From Vitrella brassicaformis (taxonomy: Eukaryota > Sar > Vitrellaceae), in assembly GCA_001179505.1 (NCBI GenBank), contig CDMY01000738.1, positions 1-64,000 on the forward strand: 64,000 nt of DNA, written 5' to 3'. Shown here in pieces: positions 33,241 through 44,538 of the stretch (its first letter is position 1; each line of letters opens with the position of its first letter). The notes beneath the pieces were generated by a model. The model had not been told where the DNA came from. It did not search any database and saw only the letters and a list, made by a program, of their open reading frames with translations. A program made the position numbers and the translations under genes.

Positions 33241-36200
33241 CTACGAGGATCATGTGACGAGCAGGGGCGATGAACCGGGCGGGCGGGGGAGGGCGTCTGC
33301 ATCACACCACACACATGAGTGACTGATATGCATAAGGATTGGACGCAGCTTGGTTTGGACGTACCGTCATCAGAGTGTGATTCGTCAAATGGCGTCTCGA
33401 GCACGGCTAGCAGCCGACGGACCTCTGAGAAGTCGCCTGCATTCAAAAAAAACATCATCGACAGGCACCATAGAGTAGACGTGCGGTGAGTGTGTGTGTC
33501 CGTGAAGTGCCGTGTGCTGCTGACCCTGCTCGGCCTTGTCGATGGCCCGCTGAGCTACGTGGTTCCGTAGGACCACCTTGGGGTTGGCCGCGTCCATGAC
33601 CGCCACCCTCGCCGACTCGACCGACGACACATTGTCATCGCCTTCACCCGACACGTCAGCAGCCTGCATGCCCAAATAGACACAGACACACGTACACGCA
33701 CATTGATCACATCTGTGTCTGTGTGTTGTCTCTCCCACCAGTCTGTCGCAGTATTTGCTCATCCACTCGTGCCACAGCCGCCGGTCCTGCGCGTCCTTCT
33801 CTCCCTGTGTCCACTGCACACACACACACACACACACAGAGTTGGATTGGGACGCACCCAACATACCCATGCCGACTGCGTACGTACCGATTGCATGTTG
33901 GTGTACATCTGGTACTCATCCCGCCACTTCTGGAGCTGCTCAGCCGACAGCCCCAGGGCCTCGAGCACCATCGGCTGCGTCTCGGCCAGCTGCATGAACA
34001 TCCCCAGCTGGTTCGGGCTGATCGACGGCCTGACACCCATGACATGGAATGGACAGACACCAGACACCAGACACCAGACACCACACCACACACACCAGAG
34101 AAAGCCGTAAGCATCGCCGTGTGGTGCCCGGTGCAATTGATGACTTACTTGGACGCCTGTATCATGTCTTGGCAAGTAGCGAGGTTGGCGGAGATGCAAT
34201 CGAGGGCTGCGGCGAACCGCTCGTCGCCAGCACGACTGATGCACACCAAACGCAACGACCGGAACGTCACGGTGAAGTCGGCACCTAGACACACAGTCAG
34301 ACATACAGATCCATCCATTCATTCATTCAGATGGTCCTTTCTCGCCCTGTGTGTGTGTGCGGTGTGCTGTATAGGTCTGGGTACCAGTGCGGTGCATGGT
34401 GTCGAGCAGTGAGTCGATGAGCTGCTTGTCGTCGTCCAGCTTCTTCCTAATTAATCCCAGCTTCTCGCGCATCCTTACAGAGAGAGACATCACACTCGTG
34501 CATGCAGCATGCCTGTGTGTGTGTTTTCAGGCTTTCCCATGCCCTGCCTGACCCAGTCACCCACCTGTCTATGTATCGCTGCTTGAATATCCCGTCATAC
34601 TCAGCGATGATGGCCCGCGCGGCCGCCGGCTCCAGCAGCGGGCTCAGCGCCTCAGCCAACTTCTCGCAATTCCACCTGTGTGTGTGTGTGTGTCGTGTGC
34701 AGGCAACGTCTCCGTGTGTCTTCATCTTGCCCACGCCACGTACTTGCAGATGTCCGGTTGGTTCTTGTAGGCGTATCTTCCCTGGTCGTCGCTGGCGTTG
34801 CAGACGTAGTTGGGGTCGTAGCGCTCCATGAAGCCGTAGGGGCCGTAGTCGATGGTGTCGCCGATGATGCTCATGTTGTCCGTGTTGAGCACCCCGTGGC
34901 ACCACCCAACGCACTGCCACTCGGCCACCAACCTGACACACACAGACAGACAGACAGACACCCATGTGTGTGCAGATCAGATGGGTATGTGCGGATGCTC
35001 ACTTGGCGGTTCTAGTGACGATCTTCTTAAAGAAGTCCTGGTACAGCTCCTCTTTGAGCGGCTGTCTGGCCGCGGCATCCTCCCATGCGGGCGGAGCGAT
35101 GGCAGCGGCCGATGTGGCATCTACGTCACACCACATGGATAGATGGCAGACACATGACCAACCACACAGCATACATAACATAGCTCTGAAGGTGTCTGTC
35201 GTTGCAATGCGTTCGCTGCCCACTGACCAGGGTAGTGTTTGGTGTACAGGTGGGGGTAGTAGGACCGGATGACAAAGTTGACGAGGGCCGTCAGGATGTC
35301 CACACGGCCTGTGCTGGGCCCCTTCCGGCCGGTCACCCTGTCAGTCGCCTTGAATATCTCAAACGAACCAAACCTGATCAATGGATGGGCGTATCCACGA
35401 AACGACGCAAGAGCTCTCACAATGGCAGATGTCTGTCTGTCTGTGTCTGCGCGCGTGTGTGTGAGTGCCTACCGGATAAACGTCTTGGCCATCCGCAGGA
35501 TGATGGTGGCCCGCTCGTGGATGGCATTGCCATTGTAGAAGATGTCACGGACGACGCGACTGTTGGACTGACAGACACACTCAGACACACACACACATTC
35601 CCTCGTGTCCGTCTGTGTGTATGGCTGGCTGGCTGCTGTGGGCCGCCGCCGGACCGGACCTACCGTGACGCATGTGCCGGCTCGTGTGGTGGGAATGCCC
35701 AACGCATTGATGTGCTCAGAACACAGAAACTGGTCCAGCAAGATACAGACAGACAGACACGTGGTTGAGTTGAGTTGTCTAGGCTATCTCACGGTCTTTG
35801 TTGGCCACTGGGCTGACCCACCTCTCGTATGGATGATCTGAGCACCTTCCGCCCGTCAGCAGACCGCGAATATGGCGTCTTGCCGGCACCTGCACACACA
35901 CGTGTGTGAATGTGAATACGACGCCCCGGTGTCTGTCTGTCTGTCCAGGCGCACCCTTGAACTGAATCTCCCACTTATCGCCTTTGGCGTTGGTCACCTC
36001 CCCCAGGTACATGGTCGCGCCGTCACCCAGCTGGCCAGAAAAGTGACCTAACACACACACATGTGGAGCGATAGATCCGTTGACATTGAGACGATACACA
36101 CCCACTGTGTGTATGGGTACCGAATTGGTGTCCGCAGTAGCAGTGTGCCGCGGGCTGGCTGCCCGGGATGATCATGTTGCCGCTGAAATACGAAGCAAAA

Positions 36201-36642
36201 CCCTCACGAACGATCTCACCTGGCCACACGGACGCACAAACGAACAAACAAACACGGCATATGCTGTATGTCAATGCCCCTCTTTTGGTGTATTTCGGTT
36301 GACCTGGTCCGAGGTCGATGAGGCCGAGCGCCTTGTCCGACGCACACACCAGCTGAGGGCGGTCACATGGCGTGGGCGACACCCTGCACAAACACCAGAC
36401 ACACCTCGGACAGGGGTTTCCACCCTCGTCTCTTTCGCCACCGACCGGGAGAAGCAGGCGCCATGAACCTGTCTGGTGTAGTTGTCGGGCTCCTCGTCTA
36501 CCGGCAGGCACCGCAGGCAGCTGTTGTCGAACTGCAGCGATGTCACCGACGCCGACGCCGACGAACTCATCTTCCGTGCGATGAGCGACACAGAGGGGAA
36601 GGTCCGCTGCACGATGGGCAGATGCGACGCACCACGGAGCAT
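33241..36642 (-). CDS. SELENOO: Selenoprotein O (SelO/YdiU pseudokinase-fold AMPylase), Sec-containing
   Basis: SelO has a kinase-like fold with ATP bound in flipped orientation and transfers AMP to Ser/Thr/Tyr; in animals it is mitochondrial. About 16 exons. The N-terminus [20 protein letters not shown] is Arg-rich without acids, fitting a mitochondrial presequence. Family blocks in order: [85 protein letters not shown]-type loop, [36 protein letters not shown]-like block, [38 protein letters not shown]. The last intron (acceptor ...gatgcag) leads to [14 protein letters not shown], then TGA (33250-33252), TCC, TCG, TAG. This equals the Sec-Ser-Ser-stop end of animal SelO and the Cys-Ser-Ser end of bacterial YdiU. 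TGA is an ordinary stop in neighbouring genes. Confidence 0.92.
33250..33252 (-). other. Probable selenocysteine codon (TGA), third from the SelO C-terminus
   Basis: On the minus strand the last four codons are TGA TCC TCG TAG. If TGA were the stop, the protein would lose exactly the residue and the two serines that are conserved at the SelO/YdiU C-terminus. The following TAG at 33241-33243 is the natural terminator. Confidence 0.82.
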
Positions 36643-36860
36643 CTACATCTGGGAGGCGTCAGCTTTGCTGCTTTACACGGAAGCATGCCAGCAAAGCTCG
36701 CGTCTTTCGCTCCCTGAAACCGCTCTCTCTTTGTCTTCAAGAAGCCGTCCTCTTCCAGGGCTTCCCCGGCATCTCGCTTTCGCCCATCGCCCTGTCTGTC
36801 CGGCTTCCGCGCTCTCACCCGTCCGCCTCTCTCAGCAGATCTGACGGCGATGCAGCACTA
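36643..36860. promoter_or_regulatory. Divergent upstream region (SelO / family 1 copy 3)
   Basis: 218 bp between the SelO and family 1 copy 3 start codons. It contains AAGCTCGCG (36694-36702), one base off the recurring AAGCTCGCA motif. A two-codon-plus-start uORF (ATG CAG CAC TAA, 36850-36861) overlaps the copy 3 start codon by one base (TAATG). Confidence 0.45.
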
Positions 36861-38197
36861 ATGCAGCACAACCAACAGCAGCCCGACCAGCAGCAGCAGC
36901 ACCCCATCGAGTACATCTTCGTCGGCCGCCGCACATTCTACCTTCTCAGCCTCAATGACATCCTGAGGCTGAGGAAGACCTGCAGATGGGCCAGAGGCCT
37001 CTTCGGAGCGCCTCAGCTGCGGCAGCGGCTCAGCCATGAGGTCAGCACACCCGCGGGGCTGCGGCGGACGGCCGACGGACAGCAGCTGCTGACCTTCGAC
37101 GACCAGCAGATGGGCGAGGGTGACCTGCTGGCGGCGCTGTGTGTGACGGGGGCGGGCGGCTGGAGTGAGATGAGCGAGGCGGTCGAGCTGGCGGGGCAGT
37201 GCGGCCACTGCCAGCTGCCTGTGAGCCTCACTGCGGGCGATCTGCACCAATACCCAAACAAGACGGTAAGCCAACCGAGGGAGGGAGGGAGCGAGGGAGG
37301 GAGAAGGGATGGCTGTCAATCGGTGTGTGGTGTGTTGATGTGTTGTGTGTGCAGGCGTATTTGGCCGGTCCCCGTGTGTTGGCTCAGCTGAAGATGGTCG
37401 GCCCCCACATCCACTTCGGCAACGGCGTGACCTTCCAGCTGTTCGACCACGGCAACAAACTGCGGGCCATCAAGGACGACATCGACCTCGCTATCGACAT
37501 CGACCCGCCCCTCCCCGCCAACGACTTCTTCCAGCAGCACCGACAGCAACATGACCCAGCCGTCCGCAGCAGCATCACATATGCCTCGCCTACGGGCTGG
37601 CGGTCGCTGACTGTTCCTTGGGACTACTCATCTGTATCGTTCTTCGTCAAAAACATCGTCCTCAACCACTTCAAGAGGTCTCACGAGACCAACGGGACTC
37701 ACCGTGAAATCGACAGGTGAGGCGGGGCATCACTCAGCTGTGTGGGCGCTTTGCGTGTGCACTGTCACGACACACACGAGTGTACGGTGTGTGTGTCAGG
37801 CATGTCGACAACAGCCGGCTGGACACCCTCATGACGCAGTCCCTACACACACCAGTGGAGGGATGCACCACCACCGCATCATTCCGCTTTGCCGGCCACA
37901 CTTGGTGTCGTCTCATCCTCACCGACGCCGGCCACCCCTTCGTCGCATGGATTGCCGTCATGTATGCTGCCTAACAACGGTCAGCCCAGCCCGGCACAGC
38001 GAGGGGGAGGAAATGCGGCGCCACTCTGATGCGCTGTGCTCTCCTGCCCTTCGTGTGCAGTGAGTGTTGAGGTCAAGACGACCGAGTCGGCTATGTGTGG
38101 TGTGGGTGGCGCCTTCAGGGACCGCTTCCCTCAGACCACTCGGCTAGCGCGGGCGGTGCTGGGGGCCGTCATCTCAGCCATCCTGTGCGGCCGATAG
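36861..38197 (+). CDS. Family 1 protein, copy 3
   Basis: Function unknown. Exons: 36861-37265, 37355-37716, 37800-37974, and a conserved fourth exon ending at 38197. It starts MQHNQQQPDQQQQHP, then the F-box-like block DILRLRKTCRWARGLF, LPVSLTAGDLHQYPNKT, PHIHFGNGVTFQLF, DFFQQHRQQHDPAVR and VEGCTTTASFRF. Exon 3 reaches VAWIAVMYAA and a TAA at 37972-37974. Against copy 5 a 2-base loss brings this stop into frame just before the intron 3 donor, although exon 4 (SAMCGVGGAFRDRFPQTTRLA) remains open to a TAG at 38195-38197. So either the protein ends at 37974 or the C-terminal exon has been lost recently. Confidence 0.68.
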
Positions 38198-39290
38198 ACA
38201 GCTATGGGTACTGTCTGATAGAGGAACGACGGTGGGGTTGTTGAGTGGAGGGTGGACAGCAAGTCTCACTGACGGACTTCTCCCAAGACGACGCTTTAGA
38301 CAGCGCCGTGTTTTCCATGTCTTTCTTTCCACTCACACATACACACACCGTCCGTCCGTCCGTCCATTGCGCCACTCGTTCAATTGTTTTTGGGTGTATG
38401 GTTTCGCCCCCACGGCTGACCCACACGCACACACAAACACATCCGCAGGTGCCGTGAATGACGTCGTGGCAGCGTGTGGATGGATGGATGGATGTGTGTG
38501 TGTGGTGGGTGGCTCTGTGAAGACATACCGCTGGATATACAGCACATCGGCTGTCTGCGTGAATGGAGACCTGTCTTGAGTGTGAGTGTGAGTGTCTGTG
38601 TGTGTGTATGTGTGAGTGGACCGCAGCGAGTGAGCTGTGCTATCAATCGGTATTTCTGTGGGTCTCTCTCTCCCAATTGTGGCTCCCATTTTCAGGCGTT
38701 CACTCATTGCAATCAACAGCCAGGCATTCAGCAATACGGACACACACATCCCACACAGCCGTCCGTCAGACGCACGCACAAAATCCAACACGCCCAGCCA
38801 GCAAAGGCGTCCACCCTCTCTGTCTGTCTGTCTGTCTGTCTGTCTGGGCTCGCCAAGGGGCTCGGCAGCCACCGCTATGACACATCAGTTTGCCCACCGC
38901 GTGTGTGTGCCTTACCTTGCCTTCTGTCGGCCCCTCCCGTCTGCTGTCTATCCTCTTTCAGCCACTTGAGGAGAGGAAAAGGCCAGACGGCAGACAGTCA
39001 GCCAGCCAGACACACTGATGAGAGCAAACGCCGAAAGACTTACGGCAGTCGTGTGTGTGTGTGTGGGTGTGACGTGTCAGCCCCCCTCAGAGTCATCCAC
39101 ACAGACACCACACTCACACGGCCCGCAGCTATGCTATGCAGCACATAAGTGTCGTCAGCTAAGAATGGCCCCACTGCCTCTCTGCTATGATCGATCCCCC
39201 ACACACAATGGCCGGCCTGACAAACACCACCACCATCACACACACAGAGGTCAGACATGAACACGGTCACAGAAGTAGCCGTTCCCCACC
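38198..39290. other. Convergent intergenic region
   Basis: Between family 1 copy 3 (+) and family 2 copy B (-). No gene recognised. Blocks at about 38690-38770 and 38840-38960 are inverted relative to similar sequence at about 3690-3780 and 7190-7300. From about 39098 the direct duplication shared with 8020 onward begins. Confidence 0.55.
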
Positions 39291-41765
39291 TCAGGCATTG
39301 CGCGCCGCAGTTATTCTCAAATATGTGGCCGCGTAGAATATGCGCGTGACACTGAAGCCCTCGATGTTGGTGCCGTCAGGGAAAGAGGCCTCGATGAAAG
39401 CACGCTGCTCAGCTGTCGTCTTGTCGATATACAGGTCCACACACTGCAGGCCCCTGATGTGGGTGATCACCGACGAGAGGCCGGCGCGGACGAAGCTGCT
39501 CGCGTCCTCCACATCATTGGGCACTGAAGGGGAGGGGACACACACGGCAGCAGTGAGGGCGGACGGACACAAATTCTCTCTTCTGTCGGCGTACGTGTCA
39601 GATCAAGACGCTGATCGAGGCGTAGCGTCTTGATCGTCGGCAATCCTTCAGCCGCCTCGGCCAGCTGGTTGACGTCTACCTCTCCCATCTGCACCGTACC
39701 CACCTCCCTCTCCCTCCCCAGCGCCGTCAACACGCCCACCTTCTCCTCGGCACCCGACACCCTCTCGATGCACACCCTCCCCAGCTGCTTGGGCATCTTG
39801 TCGGCCAACAGCCGGCCAGCTGCACCGCCCAGGCGGTTGCGGACAGACAGAACTGAGGCTTTGGGGAACCGCTGCAGGTGGGCGATGACGACGGGATGGG
39901 GCGATGGCGTGTCGGCCGGGGGATGGAGGCCAGGGGCATTCTCGACGACCACCTCATCGGCCTTGTCGAATGAGAGTGTGGATGCGATATCGATGGCCGC
40001 TGGGCTGGGGTCGCTGTGCGAGTCGGTGAGGCCGTCCTGAGTGAAGATGTACTCCACCGATGTGGCCTGCTGTGCCAGCTGCTGCATCATGGTCTTGAGT
40101 GGGGGTGAGGGGCGGGTGGGGAAGTCGGGGTGGCAGAAGATGGAGAGGTCGAAGGTCCAATGGGAGGCGGTGGTGAGCGTCAGTGGGGCGTCCGGTCGGC
40201 AGCACTTGGTGACCAGTCGGTCCAGGGCCAGCAATGTGGGCAACTTGCGGCTGATGGCGTAGCGGGCAGAAAAGTGGACGTGCAGCTGCTTGAGAGAACG
40301 CCGGCAGCCCCGCGCAACGAGCACTTCCTGAAGACGACAACACACAAATATGGGACATCATGAGCCAACCCCACGGGCGCTGCTGTCCTGCCCTTTGTGT
40401 TCACCTGTAGCCGCTCGACGCCCGCCGGATCGCTGGTACCTTCGACCACGATGGTGCCGATGCGCTCCAGCTGGGCGAGTGGCCCTCCCTGCCGCCCAGC
40501 AGGCGCCACAGGGATGTGCTCAAACACACTCGACCACTCCCCACCGTCAAAGCTGCCGTCGACCTGCCGCAACGAGCGGGACGAGCCGATGTACTGGCCC
40601 AGTCTGCCAGGGCGCCACCCCTCCTGCCGCACGGTGGCGAGTGAGGGCATCAGCCAGCCCCGGTCGACCAGCTGCCGATGGTCGTATGTCAGGCGGCGAT
40701 GGTCTCGAGTGCGTCGAGGGTCGGGGGCGGGTCGAGAGGGGCGGGGAGGGGAGGATTTGTCTGTGTGATGCTCTGCCTCGCCGGGCCGGTCAGCCGAACG
40801 CCTCCCTCGATGGCGATGGTCTGCAGCGTCCCTCCGTTGAGGTTGGCTGCCCGTCGGCCGGCGATGTGGCCCTCGATGATGGCCACAAAGACGTGGAAAC
40901 ACCAACAAGGGAAGCCGAGAGGGTATTGGAGAGTGATGGACGTGAGCTGTCTGAGGTATGTGGCCCATTCCCTGACGAGGTCGATGGTGGTCCTCTGCCA
41001 AAACAACCGCTGGTCTTCGTCGGCCGCGCTGATTGTGAGGTGGTGCTGTTTGCGGGCCGCGTGTTGCCATGTGAGTGGCGGCAGCTGCAGCTGGATGAGC
41101 AGATGGATGGGCAGGAAGGCCATGACGATGCTAAGGATACCGGGCTGCACACAACCAGACAGCACACGGCGCGACATGTGGGTATCCATCAGTGGATGCC
41201 CTCAGTGCGTGTGGTTGGCTCACAGGTGCGTTCCCCCAGAAGCGTCTTTCCCTCTCAGCCCGACGCTGCCGCTCCTCATCGCTCTCACCACCAGCATCGT
41301 CACCGGGCTGAGCATTAGAGGAAGAGGCCACCATTGTGGTGGGTGAAGCAACCTGCTACAAATACCCAACGCACACAAACACGGCCGACATCCGTCTGGT
41401 GAAATGCGCCATTCATTGCCAGCGAGGCTGTGATGCGCCTCACCTGTCTATCGTCCACAATGATGGCTCTTGATCTGATTCAGTGGGTGCAATGAGAACT
41501 CCAATGCCTCCTCTGAGGCCGCTAATTAACCACTGCTCACGGCTCTATGACGTCCCTCGCTGACGGACAAACACACACAGCACATGAGTGCGGCACCGAT
41601 GTGAATTCGCCTTCTCTCTGCCCCTCCGCGCACCTCAGGATGGACAGACGCGACGATTCTTCTCAGTCAACTCATCGATCTGGGGCGAAGCAAGCACAAT
41701 ACGGCGCCTCGGCCGCCCCTCGATGCTGCACAAGGGTGCTCGCCTCCCCTCCCTCCCCTTTCCGA
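39098..41765. repeat. Segmental duplication, copy at 39-41.8 kb
   Basis: Partner of about 8020-10725, same orientation, carrying family 2 copy B and both flanks. Similarity ends near the palindrome TGCGAGCTCGCA (41768-41779), just where the locus continues toward family 1 copy 4. Confidence 0.85.
39291..41334 (-). pseudogene. Family 2 (F-box-like) gene, copy B, frameshifted
   Basis: Minus strand; N-terminus MVASSSNAQPGDDAGGESDE at 41334, the same charged ERQRRAERERRFWG stretch, then LLSIVMAFLPIHLLIQLQLP (F-box-like), WCFHVFVAIIEGHIAGRRAA and LQTIAIEGG. One base is missing relative to copy A after LDALETIAA, so a TGA falls at 40689-40691. The homologous frame resumes in another phase (DRGWLMPSLATVRQEGW ... 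IGTIVVEGTSDPAGVERLQ). The downstream exon (EVLVARGCRRSLKQLH ... TMMQQLAQQATSVEYIF) is intact here where copy A is broken, and the last exon ends LRITAARNA-stop. The lesions of A and B are therefore independent. Confidence 0.62.
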
Positions 41766-42124
41766 TCTGCGAGCTCGCACACCAATGGTGTCCTTCCTCT
41801 TCTGATGAGATCTCAGCGTGTCATCCTCCCGCCCCTCTCGGCAGGCTGAGCCCCGTTCAGCCCTCCCCCTCGACAATTGCCCCTCGACGACATCGATGCC
41901 ATTCGCCCAGCGGCATCAGCAAGAGCAGCTATGCCATCGAGATCTGTCACGCATTCATGTGCCGGACTCGACGACACCTGACCGGCCGATTCAATCAGCC
42001 GTCAGGTCGGTATGTCGGCTGCCTTCCACAAGCAAAGCACTTCATGAATGCGTCATCCACACTGTCAGCGGTTGTGTGTGCTCTTTCCTGTCTGTGTCTG
42101 TCTGCAGTTACTCTTGCGTCAGCG
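41335..42124. other. Divergent intergenic region (family 2 copy B / family 1 copy 4)
   Basis: About 790 bp head-to-head. It holds the duplicated 5' flank of copy B (to about 41765), the 12-bp palindrome TGCGAGCTCGCA (41768-41779) and, from about 41985, sequence shared with the upstream region of copy 5, including a putative non-coding leader exon and the intron ending tgtctgcag. Confidence 0.55.
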
Positions 42125-43920
42125 ATGACTCAGCCTCGGCCCCGCAGCAGGAGCAGCGACCTGGACTCGCCCGTCGTCAACGGCGAGGCGGTCCGCTGCA
42201 TCTTCGGTGACTCGCGAGTTCGGCTGCTCAAGGTCAAGGACGTCGGTAGCCTCAGAGTGGCGGCCCGCCACCACAGCCTCGTCGACTTCCCTCCCAATGC
42301 ACTCCGCGCACGCCTCACCCACTCGCTGCATCGAATTCGGCTCGCCGACGGCTCACGGCTCAGCACAGTGCTGGCCTTCGACACCCAGACAGTGTCAGAG
42401 CCACGGGTGCTGCTGGCGGCCGTGTGGCTGGTGGAGGAGCAGAAGTGGGACGAGATCGTCGACGTATCGCGGCTGGCGGCGCACTGCGGCCGCTGCATTC
42501 TGCCGGTGCGGCTGACTGCTGACGACATTAACAGACACGCCAACAAGACGGTGAGACGCACACACAGGGGCGGGAGGGCAGAGGAAAGGGCCTTGTTCAT
42601 TCTTCTCTCTCTATGTGGTCGTGCGGGTGTATGCGTCGCTTCCCCGTGTGTTGGCTCAGCTCAAGATGGTCAGCCCTCACATCCACTTCGGCGACGCCGT
42701 GACCTTCCAGCTGTTCCAGCACGGCGGCAGAGTGCGGGCCATCATGGACGAGGACGGCTTCGAGCTGACCATCGACCCGCCCCTCCGTCCCAACCACCTC
42801 TACCAGCAGCACCGACAGCCACATGACCCACCCGTCCGGAGCAGGATTGGATATTCGCCGCCCACGGGGCCGCCGCACACGGGCTGGGTGCACCCGGGTG
42901 CTCGTGACCACGCGTCCATATCGTCGTTCGTCAAGACAACCGTCATCAACCACTTCTCGCGGACTCAGCAGCACAAAAGCACTGGCGGCCTCATCGACAG
43001 GTCAGGCGGCGCATCATTCTGTGTCGGCACTGTGACGACACACACGAGTGTATGCCTTGTGTGTGTGTCAGGCATGTCGACACCCACCGGCTGCACACCA
43101 TCATTACACAGTCCCCACACACACCAGTGGAGGGATGCACTACAAGTGCATCGGACCACTTCGCTGCCGGCTACACTTACCGTCGGTATCTCGTGCTCAC
43201 CGACGCCGGCCACCCCTTCGTCGCATGGATTGAGATCTGGGAGAACCCCTTCGACGGTCAGCCCAGCCCGGCACAGCGAGGGGGAGGAGGGTGACAAACC
43301 CAAGGAGGCACATAGTCTCATCTACTGTCCACTGGTGTCCTCCCCTGTCCTTCATTTACAGGGGATGTCCGCATCCACACGACCGAGTCGGCTGTGTCTG
43401 GTGTGCGTGGTGCCTTCAAGGACCGCTTCCTTCAGACCACTCGGCTAGCGCGGGCGGTGCTGGGGGCCGTCATCTCAACCAGGATCGTCGACCGATTAGG
43501 CATATGACTGAGGTATGCATCAAACACGACTGACACGAGCAGAAGATGTCCATACAGACGAAAAGTTAACAACGGTGTCTATCTTTCCGTGTGTGTGTCA
43601 GGTTGTGCGGTGGCGATTGACATTGGGAAGAGCACTGCCGGCCGCATAGGCGGCTGCAATGGTGCACACACATCGTCGGGTTTTCCTATTGTTCACTCTC
43701 TGTCCATCTGCCGGCTGCTTGCTTCGCTCCCAGCATCTGCCACCTGCATCGAGTCTGTGTCGCTGCCGGCGACCAAGATCCCAGCCCATCTTTCAGTGGG
43801 CGTGGCGCTGCTGGGGATGAGCCGTCTTTTGTTCTGTACTGCCTTCTCTTCCGAGCCGCTCTCGGGCTGGGGCTTGCTTGCGAGACTTTTCGACGGTCGT
43901 CAACGTCTGAGTGTGTGTTG
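41985..43920 (+). repeat. Segmental duplication, family 1 copy 4 unit
   Basis: Matches about 48225-49960 in the same orientation: leader, gene and 3' flank, including the shared block ATTGACATTGGGAAGAGCAC (43616 onward) with single-base differences. Members of this unit differ clearly from copies 1-3 in exon 1. Confidence 0.85.
42125..43507 (+). CDS. Family 1 protein, copy 4 (MTQPRP subtype)
   Basis: Function unknown. Exons: 42125-42550, about 42627-43000, 43072-43256, 43362-43507. Exon 1 differs from copies 1-3: MTQPRPRSRSSD, GEAVRCIFGDSRVRLLKVKD, VLLAAVWLVEEQKWDEIVD, then the common LPVRLTADDINRHANKT. Exons 2-4 carry PHIHFGDAVTFQLF, YQQHRQPHDPPVR, VEGCTTSASDHF, FVAWIEIW and SGVRGAFKDRFLQTTRLA. 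Two oddities: the exon 2 acceptor, where copy 5 has a normal cgtag|GTG, reads tgcgg|GTG with no AG; and one extra T near the ancestral stop extends the C-terminus to DRLGI-stop. Exons 3 and 4 splice normally. Confidence 0.68.
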
Positions 43921-44538
43921 ATGAGTGACTCGTTAGCTGTACAGATTGACGGACGGACGGGGGCTGCCTGATGCTGACGTGTGAATCGATGTTGGCAGGG
44001 AGGGAATGTCGAATGACTGTCGATACACTTAGTCAGGTCAGCCAAGAGGTATCGATCACTTGGTCAGGCACTGAATGAACACCGGCACCCATACACACAA
44101 GACAGACAGACAGAGACACTTGCCTACATGCACCCACAGCTGCCCACACCGCATACCACATAGTCTCGCGCACAAACCAAATAAGAAACACTCTGGAAGT
44201 TCCCTGCACGGACATCCCTATCTGCTTTTCGTCGTATCGTGTGACGTCAAATGCTTGATCAAGCAGACTGACACGGGTGCACACACGGCGTTACTCTCTG
44301 TTTGGGGCTAGTTTGGGTGGCTGCACAGGCCGAGTCAAAATGAGCAGGCGATTGTCTTGATCGAGTCATACCATTCATCACAAACACACACACAGACACA
44401 CACGCCGCCATCGGCTGAATCAGACAGCGCGACCTCCCTAAATCATCCATCGCCAACACGCATACCTGGCGATCCATCCGCCTGTCATTCCACTAAGAGC
44501 TGCACACATGAGATGAGTGAGTCTTGTCTTTCGCTCGA
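43508..44538. other. Convergent intergenic region
   Basis: Between family 1 copy 4 (+) and the family 2-like copy C (-). Up to about 43920 it is duplicated downstream of copy 5. That block has a conserved frame (AIDIGKSTAGRIGGCNGAHT here, with I/L/R variants at copy 5) after a gtgtgtcag acceptor. It could be an untranslated or alternative 3' exon. The rest shows nothing recognisable. Confidence 0.5.

Noticed and set aside
33241-33252. TGA in SelO as evidence of a reassigned genetic code
   Set aside because: TGA ends several other genes at the expected place (17194, 55392, 11185), so only a local recoding is needed.
41588-42124. N-terminal extension of family 1 copy 4 to ATG 41588
   Set aside because: It crosses the intron ending tgtctgcag that precedes the conserved MTQPRP start in both copy 4 and copy 5, and the upstream part is the duplicated non-coding flank of copy B.
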